Positions 10,201 through 44,800 of a DNA stretch of 64,000 nucleotides are shown here, one piece after another; the stretch's first letter is position 1; every line of letters starts with the position of its first letter. Under the pieces are notes generated by a model. That model saw only the letters and a program-made list of their open reading frames with translations, was not told the DNA's origin and did not search any database. This DNA comes from Branchiostoma floridae (Eukaryota; Chordata; Leptocardii; Amphioxiformes; Branchiostomatidae): NCBI RefSeq assembly GCF_000003815.2, contig NC_049987.1, positions 11,271,049 to 11,335,048 of the forward strand, in the 5' to 3' direction. The translations under genes and the position numbers were made by a program.

Positions 10201-12457
10201 TATGATTTTACATTTGTCTATTCAAAGACTTTAAGATTATATGTTTGTCCATCAGTCGCGACAATAACTTGAACGAGGTTGTGGCCTCCATCCTGTACAA
10301 CCTGTTCATCATCCTCCTGTGTACGTACTACGCCTTCAAGACACGCAGCCTCCCCGCTTGTTACAACGAGTCGCGATTCATCAGTTTCCAGGTATATCAT
10401 GATCTTTTGTTAAACGTTTACTATGTTTTCTAAAAAAGCGAACTGTTCAATTAAAAAGAAATGGCCGAAAACGAACGGACTAGCATAATTCAACAGCACT
10501 CATTATTATGTATTTGTACCAAGTTTTCGTACAATTTGTGCATAGACCGTGTCACAATGTCCGTGATAAAAGTAAATTATGTAAAATGTAAAATGTAAAA
10601 CATTTTGTTTGACCCTACCTCTTCCGTCATGACCTCAATGAAATGCGGCCTGCGGGCCGATTTGAGCTTTTGTGAATAAAAAATGGTTCAAACAAACAAA
10701 ACACAGATTGATAAGATACTTTTGATAAAAATGAAATATTATCTTGTTATGCCCACCAGGTGTACACGACTGTAGTTCTGTGGGTCGCGTTTATCGCAAC
10801 CTACTTCTCAATGTCGACACCCATCAACAGGTAAGAGAAGATCCCCTTAACATAAACACAGTATCTTCCTGAAGAAAAGATCCCCTTCACATAAACACGT
10901 TAATCTTCCTGCGCTGATCACACTGCTGCTCACCATTCCCTCGTTGTTTGGAAGAATGTCATACTATGTGGTATAAAATATGACAAAGCTAGTGATTATC
11001 GTTCTGTACCCGTACCTAAAGATGGTATACTCACTGCACTTAGGGTATCAGTGCGGCATTGCGGGTTTCGAAAGATTACTCAACGAATTTCAGAGATAAC
11101 TAACGAATTTTCCTACGTTGTGTCTATTTTGTTGTTTTCTAAGTCATACTTTTAGGTATTACGCAATATCTAAGTTATAAAAAAATCCGGCGAAAATACC
11201 ACAAGAGTGCCGCAGTGGACGAACCTTGCACTGCCGCACCGGTGCCTCAAGTGCAGTGAAATACTAACTCAAAATTATTCCTGAGCAATTCTTGTGTCAT
11301 CAGCACCGCTCAGAAGTTTGCCATAGTAATGACCGACACCATAGTCCCAGTAGTACCACTGATCACACATGCCCCAACTGCCGTGTGGAACGTTAACTCT
11401 GTGATCTTATCGTATTTGAAAGTCACCCAGCCCTCAGGAAATTCTGTCAATTCCTCTCGTGCTTGTGTTAATGATTAACGGACCTGCTATCGAGTTCAAG
11501 GTCGATCGTACCTTCTTCCCTTGCGGCGGATTTGTCAAAAAACAGTACAAACTGTCATGTCACATGTGTGCTCTGGTAGTAGACATAATTCACTGTGATT
11601 TTCCCCTCAGGTCTATTTGCCATGCCGGAGCCTTGATGGTGAACGACACCTCTGCACTGATCTGTTTCTTTGGCCCCAAAATCTACGCCGTTTATAAAGG
11701 CAAATCCACCACGAGGGTTGGGGTCAGTGGATCTGGATCCGGAGTAAGCAAACATTTCTATGTTCACATTGTGACTTTTTGATGACTTCTTATCGACGAA
11801 ACGTGCCTGTGACTTTATTTGGATCCACAATTACCTTGGCATTGTACTGTTAGTTATTCTCCCGGTGGTTCTGTACCTATAATAGGCATTTATCAAGTTA
11901 TATTTGTATGTGATGTAACGGCAGATGACAAGCAAGACCAACGGTACGTTTGAGGAATATTAGATGCCTAATGTTATTCAGGATGTACGTACATACATCC
12001 TCAACCTTAGAAAAAGACCACTTGAATTGTGTTTTATAATTAGTTTAAAACTTTAAACAGTGATAACAGATCGTAGAGCTCTGTTTATGCGTTATGCATC
12101 GTATTAGTGATACGTAGTTTACTGTAATACATGTCATATATACAGTCAAGTTAGGCCTAGCTATCTTTTTATCTTATACTTCCTATAAGCGATATTCGAA
12201 GCAAGCTTGATCTAATTGATAGAATTTTATTACTAATGCACTGATGGTTTGTATATGTATATTTGATTGCTTGATTGCTTGATTGATCGGTAGATTGATT
12301 GATTGATTTTCAGGTTTATAACGGATGCAGCACGACGCCCTGCCCGAGACCCCACGTGAGTTTCAGCCCGCCCTCCTCGGTGGACGCCACCCTGAAGCGG
12401 ATAGAAACTGCCGCCACTGATGTCTTCAGTCTGCCGTCCACAAGGATCAGTGATTGA
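1027..12457 (+). CDS. metabotropic glutamate receptor-like class C GPCR (17 exons visible, 5' incomplete)
   Basis: Predicted plasma-membrane receptor with an extracellular Venus-flytrap ligand-binding domain (exons 1-8), a nine-cysteine hinge (eight Cys in exon 9, the ninth at the start of exon 10), seven membrane segments (exons 10-16) and a short tail ending STRISD. All 17 exon phases join into one frame of 845 residues plus stop. Family marks include LSDKTQYPFF, NWTYVS, GSDGWG, FDSNGD, KPRFIGS and CTYYAFKTR. Pocket positions matching the mGluR threonine (STSHLLSD), tyrosine (GGYG) and aspartate (SDGWG) are kept, so an amino-acid ligand is plausible. The TM3 region (YAPLLTKLNQ) departs from the usual YSALLTKTNR, so I do not place it in groups I-III. 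The signal peptide is outside the window. Two introns need GC donors. It converges with the mGluR1/5 gene. Confidence 0.88.
1252..1257 (+). other. GC-type splice donor, intron 1 of the plus receptor
   Basis: CAGAG|GCAAGA matches the stronger-than-average exon-side consensus typical of GC-AG introns. It ends the exon in phase 2, as the next exon at 1800 requires. Nearby GT candidates at 1227, 1238 and 1245 give the wrong phase. Confidence 0.65.
1800..1881 (+). CDS. plus receptor exon 2: ligand-pocket loop
   Basis: Encodes YSNLVGVVGASFSTSSM, matching the mGluR GxxSSSV loop that holds the bound amino acid. Acceptor CCGGCAG, donor CAG|GTAAGT at 1882. An alternative acceptor after 1772 would add nine codons in the same phase. 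Confidence 0.85.
2021..2116 (+). CDS. plus receptor exon 3: IPMISYISTSHLLSDK segment
   Basis: Thirty-two codons, phase 0 on both sides, flanked by CCCAG and CAG|GTAAAT. It carries the threonine that contacts the amino group in mGluRs (STSHLLSD) and the RTATPDNLQ turn. Confidence 0.9.
2399..2483 (+). CDS. plus receptor exon 4: NWTYVS segment
   Basis: Encodes AEAIVDLLQYFNWTYVSLVY and then SDGGYGFEG, including the conserved pocket tyrosine in GGYG. Acceptor AACAG, donor AAG|GTGAGT. Confidence 0.9.
2581..2708 (+). CDS. plus receptor exon 5: second-lobe start
   Basis: Encodes MRSLQEEVGQTDICIATIQQ (with the family's CIA motif) through KLQSYAE. Acceptor TCTGTAG, donor GAG|GTAGGC. The phase fits exon 4. 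Confidence 0.85.
3077..3323 (+). CDS. plus receptor exon 6: RVVIMF...FVWVGSDGWG segment
   Basis: Encodes ARVVIMFTTIFE, GQFVWVGSDGWG and NNPWLGEMI. The SDGW aspartate is a ligand contact in mGluRs. The donor G|GTTTGA at 3324 is weak but is in the phase that the next exon needs. Confidence 0.85.
3544..3660 (+). repeat. microsatellite (GACA/GAAA/CACA mixed)
   Basis: Runs of ACAGACAG, GAAAGAAA and ACACACAC in the intron between exons 6 and 7. Confidence 0.9.
3730..3934 (+). CDS. plus receptor exon 7: DAVFAYAHALDSM segment
   Basis: Encodes AAGMIQNTTCNLTTDACH and then VRDAVFAYAHALDSMMKACG, the central helix of the first lobe with its paired cysteines. Acceptor CCCTAG, donor AAG|GTAATG. Confidence 0.88.
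4083..4135 (-). mobile_element. 5'-truncated LINE 3' end
   Basis: On the minus strand this reads through gtacaattgttgtgcaataa, identical to the 3' tail of the LINE fragment near 55865-55884. It is a short dead-on-arrival copy inside an intron. Confidence 0.6.
4436..4701 (+). CDS. plus receptor exon 8: end of Venus-flytrap
   Basis: Encodes LNSTFDGSCGRVKFDSNGDV, GKYDVRNLQ and HVIIGKWDS, the standard C-terminal part of the domain, then a His/Tyr/Pro-rich linker (YPYNHEYPHYHHKPGSS) that is longer than usual before the cysteine domain. Donor CCG|GTAAGC. Confidence 0.9.
5168..5371 (+). CDS. plus receptor exon 9: nine-cysteine domain (NCD3G)
   Basis: Eight cysteines in the order VC, EPC, PCC, DC, PC, SC, QC. 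The ninth is at the start of exon 10. In mGluRs this domain couples the flytrap to the 7TM bundle. Acceptor TTTTCAG, donor ATG|GTAGGA. Confidence 0.9.
5762..5937. mobile_element. foldback MITE-like element in intron 9
   Basis: Inverted arms at 5762-5813 and 5885-5937 share about 50 positions (for example GAGAATCTGTTCG and AGCCAAGGCAG), separated by a roughly 70 bp spacer. Confidence 0.8.
6097..6239 (+). CDS. plus receptor exon 10: ninth Cys and TM1
   Basis: Encodes ECVTIPPVWLSHSSYTGTIL and then TM1 (AISLGGAVSTLVAFFVFVTH) to HPLIK. Acceptor TTTACAG. The following intron starts GCGAGT, a GC donor. No GT in the region keeps the frame into KASNKHLSRL. Confidence 0.88.
6240..6245 (+). other. GC-type splice donor, intron 10 of the plus receptor
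   Basis: AAAG|GCGAGT. The protein must read ...LIK|ASNK... because exon 11 starts GCG TCG AAC after a clean CTCCAG acceptor. A GT at 6244 would give the wrong frame. Confidence 0.8.
6677..6847 (+). CDS. plus receptor exon 11: TM2-TM3
   Basis: Encodes ASNKHLSRLILLGLFEGYV and ADFTLIYAPLLTKLNQ. It aligns with the mGluR SSSRELCYIIL and YSALVTKTNRI regions but with several changes. Donor CAG|GTAAAC at 6848. Confidence 0.88.
6848..7069 (+). repeat. tandem array repeating the exon 11 end and its donor
   Basis: Donor-like CAACCAG|GT or TAACCAG|GT sites occur at 6848 (true), 6868, 6898, 6953, 7005 and 7068. The later ones are preceded by degenerate copies of the exon end (CTCATCTACGCACC, AAACTCAACCAG). 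Confidence 0.85.
7076..7143 (+). mobile_element. short 70 bp dispersed element, copy 1
   Basis: Begins GAAATGACCCAAA and ends ATGGGTCAAAG, with ACCGGAAGTGTGACGTCAG inside. Nearly the same sequence occurs in reverse at 63894-63963. The ends are inverted repeats of each other. Confidence 0.75.
7255..7356 (+). CDS. plus receptor exon 12: ICL2-TM4
   Basis: Encodes VYRIFSGASSSVVKPRFIGS and TM4 (HAQVFISVLLVLIQ). KPRF is the conserved ICL2 motif of mGluRs. Acceptor TTGCAG, donor CAG|GTATAA. Confidence 0.9.
8068..8589. mobile_element. MITE with TTAA target site (piggyBac-like)
   Basis: Ends read TTAA|AGGGGCATTCCACTCC and GGAGTGGAATGCCCCT|TTAA. The inverted repeats match over about 45 bp with a few changes. 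There is no transposase reading frame inside. TTAA duplication is typical of piggyBac elements. It lies in intron 12. Confidence 0.8.
9279..9317 (+). repeat. (TTTG)n microsatellite
   Basis: Nearly perfect TTTG tetranucleotide run within intron 12. Confidence 0.95.
9480..9672 (-). mobile_element. tRNA-derived SINE, minus orientation
   Basis: On the minus strand a tRNA-like head shows A box TGGCGTAACAGC and B box GGGTTTGAATCC. It is followed by a body with GGGGAAAGACACTTGACA, which resembles the body of the SINE at 30830. The 3' limit is approximate and no target-site duplication was found. Confidence 0.7.
9744..9844 (+). CDS. plus receptor exon 13: TM4-TM5 loop
   Basis: Encodes LLLTSVNLILTPTKVMSVPT and GVELACLT, with the conserved ECL2 cysteine. 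Acceptor TGTCCAG, donor GAC|GTAAGA. Phases agree with exons 12 and 14. Confidence 0.88.
10256..10391 (+). CDS. plus receptor exon 14: TM5, ICL3 and start of TM6
   Basis: Encodes RDNNLNEVVASILYNLFIIL and CTYYAFKTRSLPACYNESRF, close to the mGluR CTYYAFKTRNxPxxFNEAKF. Donor CAG|GTATAT. Confidence 0.92.
10760..10830 (+). CDS. plus receptor exon 15: TM6
   Basis: Encodes VYTTVVLWVAFIATYFSMST and PIN. Acceptor CACCAG, donor AACAG|GTAAGA. The start of the next intron is itself duplicated (10836-10915). Confidence 0.9.
10836..10915 (+). repeat. two-copy tandem duplication at the start of intron 15
   Basis: AAGATCCCCTTAACATAAAC followed by TATCTTCCTG recurs about 40 bp later as AAGATCCCCTTCACATAAAC. 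Confidence 0.8.
11017..11266 (-). mobile_element. MITE family A, copy 1 (intron 15)
   Basis: About 250 bp with inverted ends (TCACTGCACTT / AAGTGCAGTGA, then CGGTGCGGCA-type blocks). It is related to copies at 61909 and 63086 but in opposite orientation: the inner TTAGATATTGCGTAATAC is here read on the minus strand. Confidence 0.85.
11611..11743 (+). CDS. plus receptor exon 16: TM7
   Basis: Encodes SICHAGALMVNDTSALICFF and GPKIYAVYKGK, matching the mGluR TM7 end PKxY. A Gly/Ser run (GVSGSGSG) precedes donor GGA|GTAAGC. Confidence 0.9.
12314..12457 (+). CDS. plus receptor exon 17: short C-terminal tail and stop
   Basis: Encodes VYNGCSTTPCPRPHVSFSPP to STRISD and TGA. The acceptor TTTTCAG follows a GATT repeat that serves as the pyrimidine tract. 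The tail is about 60 residues, far shorter than in mGluR1/5. Confidence 0.85.
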   Translation, partial: VYNGCSTTPCPRPHVSFSPPSSVDATLKRIETAATDVFSLPSTRISD

Positions 12458-14583
12458 ACAGTTACCATTCAAACAAGTGGTAGATTCAAAACAAAACTAT
12501 AGACATTTGATCAAACAAAACTGTATAAATCTTTACATTTGATTATAGAGGTTAAGTCGTCGTGTACCAAAGTAAACTTTCTCACTTAAATTTCGCCTGA
12601 AGGGTGTACATGTTCTCTAAATCTTGTTGTTATAGTGTATGAGAATGGTAAAGTTGTGGGACAGAATACCTATAATGTCGTACCAATTGTAGAAGGAAGT
12701 GTAGAATCTTTCTTTGTCACCGAGAGCTGCCTTAATCTTTTAGTCCTACCAAGGAGGTTGAAAAAGGAACCTTCAACCCTTTTCAACCTCCTTGGTCCTA
12801 CAGTTCCCATGAGCAATCAAAACCTATAGGTAACTGAAGAAACTGTTGTATTTTGTCTGCTGGTCTCTGGGTGGCAACTCAACTACGTTTAGGTATTCCG
12901 TGATGGTTATTTGTCACTGTTGTCAGTACGTTGCCTTAACTTGATATTGTACAGTTACGAGACTCATTTGTTTAGTGCAAAAGAACCACAGCGTACACAC
13001 AGCCGTTCGACACAAAAATAAGTTTACTCTATTTGTTTGGCACGTGACCAAAACCTGCACTGCCAGTGGTTACAATCAGATGACAGGGCTACGGCATCAC
13101 GTTTCTACTTCACCTTTATTTCTTCTTTTACTGTGACCAACTTGCATTTGTTATCTGACCACAAACCCATACGTACACCGAGGACGTCCAACATCTAACT
13201 TGTCACTGATCTTCAGACATATCTTCAGCAAAAGCAACAATAATGTAGCCCTTACACAGGAGTACCTAGCAGTTAGCTGTTCTCCAAATTTCTCTTTTCG
13301 ATCTAACGTTACAGTTGTTGTTCGCATGTAGAGAGAGTAGACAGGCAGTGCAGTTTTTTTGGTGCAAAGAACCACGTCTAAGTGCGTACAAGTACCACAT
13401 ACAGGAACCTCTAGTCCACAAAAGACTACCTCAGCTGTCGTCGGTATTACTTTACAGACCATTAAAATCGTCCGGAACTACGCACAACACGTGTTTTCTG
13501 TCATTCACTGATGAGCAAAGATATGCAACTGTGACCACCGAGTACAATGTAAATTTCATTTGTTAGAAGAAGATACATAAGGCTGTCGTGACTGTAATCA
13601 TAAGTGTAAAAGCATAGAATATCTTTGAAGTAATGTGTACTTGATGTTTTCACCTTCACGTTAGATGTAATTGACCAGATTAGATCATTTCATCTTAGAG
13701 GCCTCTACCAGAATCATTGAAAAACGTTTTGATACACGATATATAGTATCAGGATGTAAACGTAAGTTGACCAAGCATCAATAACCATGTACCAATGATG
13801 TTGAATGAGGTATTGCATACACTTGCTTATCAGTTTATGACTTCAGGTATACCTGTAACAATTACCAGGACACGTCTTAACTAAGACACAATAAGAATCT
13901 TGAACAGGAGAGTAACAACGTCATTGTTACGTCGGTCTTCGACAAAACTATTTTAGAACATCTCTAAAATTTGTACATCAACAGTGTTGTAAACGTTTAA
14001 CTTTACATGGAGTATAATACAAACCGGTTGCCCAGACAGAAATTTCTGAAGCATCCTCTTTACCATACACAAAATACCATTACAAAACGACTTATTTCTA
14101 TATAGGATTCTATGAAGTAACAACGTTCCTTTAGTTAATGTCTTGTTACACATTTCCCTCTGAAAAACAGATACGACATTAAAAGAGTTTTTCACATACA
14201 GAATCAATTACGTATGATATAAAGGACATAATAAAACTACCCTATGACTTACGATACTCTTCTCACTTTTGATTATTATCAATTATCATTGTTATTTTGA
14301 ATGGAGTGCCAATATCTAAATATAGATTGGTCTGCAATATGTGTCAGCAATTTTGAAAATGTGTCAGATGTATGTCATTGTTCAAACCTTGGAAATGGTA
14401 TGTCCCAATATAGCAAACAATAGGCGCTATGGATTTTTGGTTCCCATCGACACGCCTACTTTTTTATGAAGTGATAACAGCAATTCTTTACCTCTCACCT
14501 TCCACGGCCCTTTGCTTTCTTAATTGGTCCCAACAATCTCCCGTGTCAAAGACACCAGGTCATGATCATTTATATCCTTCATG
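12458..14583. other. tail-to-tail intergenic region between the two receptor genes
   Basis: No gene. Presumably holds both 3' UTRs. AATAAA occurs on the plus strand at 14230 and on the minus strand at 13115-13120. If used, the two transcripts would overlap antisense. Neither is proven. Confidence 0.5.
12748..12796. repeat. foldback hairpin
   Basis: Arms ACCAAGGAGGTTGAAAAAGG (12748-12767) and its complement at 12777-12796, with 19 of 20 matches and a 9 nt loop. It may sit in the 3' UTR of the plus receptor. Confidence 0.85.
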
Positions 14584-38805
<24,222 letters not shown>

Positions 38806-41800
38806 TCATTCACGGTGTGTTGTAGAATGAAATGAATCATTTCCAGCCAATCTGCTTTGTGCACAGTCCATTTCTCGCATGCTTACATTCGGTCTTCAAA
38901 GCTACGTCAAGCTGGTCTTGTAGGCACAAACCTAACGGTCCTCTCAATTTTATGACGTCAGGATGATGAAACAATCTTCTATCAAATGGTCAAGAGCTAC
39001 GTTTGACCGGTGCGGTGTATTGGTTAAATACAGAACAGTATGCCTTTCATCACATTCTCTAGTGCCTGCTCCTCTTTGACCATCTTCCCGGCACCTCCTA
39101 CTTAAACGTAGCGTGGACGTATTTTGAAGTACAGGTCAGTGGTCTTGCATAGCTTTAGTCAAGGACTATTAGTCCGTCCCGCAATTCCGTTCCTCTCTTC
39201 GCCGTCAGATGAGTTGTTGAAACGTGAGATGGAATTGACCGTCCTCGGTAAGGTTTAAGGTCTCTAAAAGCACCTGTCTTGTGGGTCCAGCGCAATTCGT
39301 GTCCGGACTGCACTTTTTCGGTCGTGAGGCAGGAAAGCCCATCGGTATTACTTCGTTACTTTACAGGCTCAACCCTACCTAGGATGTGCAATCGATAGAG
39401 TAAATTGTTCAATTTAAGTCCGAGGCGTTACCACGCGTAGGGATACATTTCCTTCCACGAAGAAAGTCGCCTTATTTCCGATAGACAGCCTGTAAAAGCA
39501 ACAAGAATGTATCCATTTGAAAACAGTTGTTAATACTATACGCTCTAGAGTGTCAAGGCCAGTGGGAATATAAACTTGACAAATGTTATTGTGAATGTTA
39601 AGAGAGCAATCTTTCTTTCGCGTTACGTTGTCATGTCGATACAATACCAAGCACTTCATCAAGCTTGCTACGTGAAAGGAACTCATTATTTCTGTGCCAT
39701 ACCTCAGCGTGGTAGTTTCGTGTGTTTCTGGAAGTTGCCCAAATCATCTATCAACCATTTCATTTCCGTACGTAACCCCTCCTTTATGCCATATTAATAA
39801 GTCTCACAGTTTCAGTGACTTAAGTTCACCGATATAATATATGAGTGAGTAGGGTATTCGTTGTCTTCAATAGGCTGTGAGTGTAGTCCATGGCCAAATT
39901 ATACCAAAACATTTGAAAAAACTCTTTTGAACAGAAACCAAGATGGGCGCCAACCTACTGGGTCAGTGGCGCTTTTTGTTGCAGGAAAGATAGCTTCAGT
40001 GCAAGTGATGCATTGTGGTATAGGTTAAAGGTCAAGATCCTCTTTGCTATCCTTGGCCATACTGCCGTGTTGCAGAGACGTATTGACAAGTTGGAATAGT
40101 TTAGAAGACAAATAGATCTAAAACTACGACCTAGACCACAATGCACCACCAGCAGCTGCGCACTAGGAACTGTGAAATGGCTTATTGAAGCATGGTCACC
40201 AAATGTGTACAGTCTTGTCGCAAATAGTCTGATTAAATAGATTAGCAATTAATATACTTAAAATATATGAGACAATCAAAAGTCATTGGGTGAAACTATG
40301 TAAATCCTAGGTGAAATAGAATACTAGTACTTGTCTTATCCACCAGTAATTGGGAGAAACGATGGTGGTAATTATTTTCGCGATTGAAGGACCATACACC
40401 ATTTATAACGCACTACGGACTACGGACTTGCACAAAGGGACTCCAGTGTCGGCAGCGAAGCAGAAATTGGTGGCATGGATAGGTAAACGGGAGATTTCTA
40501 TTCCAAAGTCTAAAATACTATACAATCATACCAAAAAATGTTGGACTATGCAACTCCCAATAGGAAGCTCTGTGGACGCCTCGTAGCAAATTGGATCCTG
40601 CACGGCCTTTCCCCAAACGTGCACCCTAGACATTCGGAAGCAGAAAGGAGAGATCTAAAACCCATGCATTAATAAACGCAACATAACTGAATTTATATGT
40701 GCTGGCATGTCACATTGATTGATGAAGATGAGTGGATGACCGTAGGTCTTACACTCCCTTAAAACCACATAATTGACATGCTACAAACGTAGTTCTGATG
40801 CCCATTTGCACAACATATCCCAAAATGATCACGCCATTTCAAATTCAAAGCTAAAGCAAAGGCGGGTGTGATTTTTAAGTGATGATGAATGAAAGAAAAC
40901 AGCATTACATGATAAGGAAGGTGAAAAATAGTGCTAACTGTAGAGGAAATGCATTCCTGAAAGTTCTTGCCGGTTAATGCGAAGGTGATGTATCGTTGCA
41001 TTAATACCTTGGCAACATGTCGTTCCCTGCAAGCCACAACATTATTCTTCTCTCTAGGCAAAATCGGTACTGTGCCAGATTCTCTGACATGATTCATGTT
41101 CTTCGCAGTAGGTCAGAGACATTTCTTGATGTAGGAAGAACAACTTGATGAGTAAGGAAGATCATGAGATGAGAGGGTCGAGGCCAAGGGTATCTTAAAG
41201 ATGGAGTTACATAAACGCATATTGAAGAAGTTGAAAGATTAAAATGTAGGTACAGAAAGATAGGTATAAAAAGTCTTTTACATTATACTCATTGCCTTAA
41301 AATAAATATAATTGTTTCCCCCTTCCTTACAGCTTTCATTTTTCAAATTTGTAAAAGCGCTTCACGTAGAGTCCAAATCTATTTACCACATGACAAATGT
41401 TAGACGGCAACCCTGGTGAAATAATCATCGATTCTATTAATATGAATATAAGCGCAATGCAATCATGACGTATTCAGTACGGAGTGCAATTCATTAGGAA
41501 GCATATTATGTACTGTTATTTTCATTATTACTATTATTATTATTAATGGCATGATTACGATATTACTCATGACATCTGTTGCAATGACGCACGTAGAAAT
41601 TCCAGCCCATACGTAGGTAGAGCGATCCTAGCTGCTTACACGGATTTCTGCGGCACCGTTCTGTCTGGCTCCTGTCTCAGGGCTCTCTGATACACTTCAG
41701 CGTAAACTTAGCGTAAGTTTGGGGCAGCTGTAGGGTGCATACATTTTATAGAATGTAGTAATCCACAGATAAGACCAACTGTTTCACGACTAATAGGTTC

Positions 41801-44800
41801 AAATGGTTCAATCATGCATGCAGTCGGATCTAAGCGTGACTGAGTTTCCAGTCTGAGAATAAAGAAACAAAACGTTGCTATTTACATTGTGTTCATATGG
41901 ACCAAGGTGTCTTGGTTTCTAAACCCTTCTGTTTTCGTTCACCCGACTTGCTTGCTACTGTATTTGTCGAAAACAGTTATAGGAGAATTCCCCCGGTACA
42001 ATTAACCTGTAAATATTAACTATTAACATCTGCCCAACGATAATCAAGGGTCTCATAACATCTGGTAAAAGCTATGAACTGTCTAACAACATGAACGTTT
42101 GAACCCTGACTGCAACAGCAGACATTTCCAGGTTCTGCATTAACGTTGTTTTTGCTAGTACGTCCATTTGCAAGTCGAATATATTTCTCTACTGGCCGGT
42201 ACTGGTAGATAAACCATAAATGTTACCACAGAAAAAAGCCAGTGACAGTGACCCTTGTGGCTGCTCCCACTCAGTAGACTTCATAGGTAGCACAATAACA
42301 CATCAGCTCCTCAAGCCAGATAGCTCACTGCCCATTACATTGTTTCTTCTGGTACAATTGGATACGCATTAATTTCAGGGTCTTCGTGCAAAACGTCTAT
42401 CTGAATTGTACCATAACTATACTCTTAGATAAAGTATAGACAAGCACAAATCCCATGATGGTGACCTTCGTCTGACCCCACTTTGCTTGGTCACTTTGCA
42501 GCCATCAGAGGTGGCACACTGACGCACCAGCCTCTCAGGTCATAGAGAGAATGCGCCCTATTATTTTGGAGTTTTCACTATAGTGTTCCATGAACATAAG
42601 ATTCAAGGCCTTCTAGAATGTTACCTGTTCGATAAAATCTTTCTCAAGTGGATGTGGACCATCTACATTCTTTCGAGTCTGTTTATCATCAAGTAGCCCA
42701 AAGGCTTACCAACCATATCACATATGAACATAACAATACGTTCTTTTCATCAAAGGTGATTCTATTACGTTACATTGACTTCAAAATTGGTTCATCAGTG
42801 TGTATCTGAGATTGTGCACACTATTTGATAATTGATAATTTTGCTAATAGTTAAGAGCCTTATTGACTATCCATGCCACTTATCTTGCGAGAAACTTTTT
42901 CACCGTATTTTGACCCCAATTTTACCCTTTCCAATGAAATCAAGTTGAGTACCAGACACCGCCAAGGGTAGATGTAATGCAGCAAAGTCTGTGACAAGGA
43001 TACTGCGAGCAGATGAAATGCATATCCCCCACCCACAAAACCGCAGATAATGAACATAGATTACTTCCATTTAAGAGATCTGACTAAATCAGAATATATG
43101 AAGAGATTCCAATAACGTCTGGAGCGTCCCCCAGTACGACAATGACGAACGATTCCAGTTGATAACGCTAGCTAACATTCGGTGCTTGCAGCCTCTGTAC
43201 ATGCTGGCAAGATGAATAGAATGAATAGGAAGCTCTAGCGCTATCTTGATTAGATAATCAACTTTGAACGTCCTTTCACCGGAACGCATCCTTCACTGGC
43301 GATGAAGGTTGATGCGGACACGATAGGACTTCATGCACGATTAAGATCTATATGAAAAGTGTTCACAGAGAACTCTTCAACTGAACACTGGACCGCAGAG
43401 GTCGATTACGTTGATCTGTCTCACAATCGATCAGCTTAAAAACCAAACACAGAATGACATTTTACAAGGATTCAAAAGCACACAAATATCCTATGCATTG
43501 GCCGTCTATAGCTGATGGAATGCAAGAGACTTGTTTAATATTTTCTTAAACTTGTTCAACCGAATTTCGTATATTAGCGGTACTCTTACCCATTCTTTGA
43601 TGATTTTATGGCAGTGCCTTATTTATTGCCATTTCTATTCCATGTATATGGCTAAAGTTGCTTCGGTTGGACGTGACCAGGAAGATTTTTACAGAACCGC
43701 CTTGATGTGACAGACACATTTTTATACAATCCCCTAAATGTTGATGTGACAGACATATTTTATACAACCCCCTAAAGAGACAAGAAATACCAGTTGACGA
43801 ATGCATGAACGTGTTATCATGACATTAAGAGGATGAACTAAATCATTTTCGAAGAGCCACCACGACAAATCGATTGGTAACCCTGACCAGATTCCGTAAA
43901 AGCACCACGATGTTTTGACTTGTGGTTCCCCTGTATTCCACATCCAAGCACATTGATTTTCCATAGGCTTGAACGGGTCACCTCCATTTGGCTTCCTTCC
44001 ATTCACGAACCAACATGCACGGGACATGCAAGGGGCGATGGCGAGACAGGAAGCATGTTTTCGATGATGATAAACGCCATGAGCATGAATATTGTGCATG
44101 CACTGCTACAAAATTCGTGATGTTTCGTTACCCTTAAAGATGTACAATGCAAACATTCTATGACCTCTTCGATAGGCAGTCGCTAGAAATATGAAAAATC
44201 CATATCCACAACAGCTTAGCACCACAACACAAGTTTGTCCAGTAGCCAATCAAATGTCTCCTGACGGGTCAAGGCAACATAAATGTCACCACTGACATGT
44301 GACTAATGTATGTTTCTTTAATACTTATTTTATGGTGTATTCTTCTTCTGTCACAAACTAAGTTGAATGAAGGCGGCAGCTATATTGATGAAGAAAATTG
44401 TCTTTGTATACTTGAAAACGTACTCCTAACTTTTTAATGGTCATTATATTACATCCATTGCCCAACAATACACACAAAGAAAATAATTTTGTCATGAAAA
44501 ATTGCGCATATTTCACTGTGTACCAAAAATTGTCACAAAACATGCATATCATCGTAGAAATTCAGTGAATAATTCCAGTTGCATAAATCATGTTAATGAC
44601 CTTGGGACTGGGACCTTCTTTATTCGCTCACAGTACGATAGGGTGAGAAAATGGTAATCTCGAACCAGATCCACGGTGCGTAATGTATAGTATCAAACTT
44701 CTCCGGTGCCCGTTTGACTCCCTTGGCCGGCTACACTCCTTGGCCAGCTTTGATAGTATCTTATGGCACCGTAGAATCTGCTTGGAGATTAAGAAAATGG

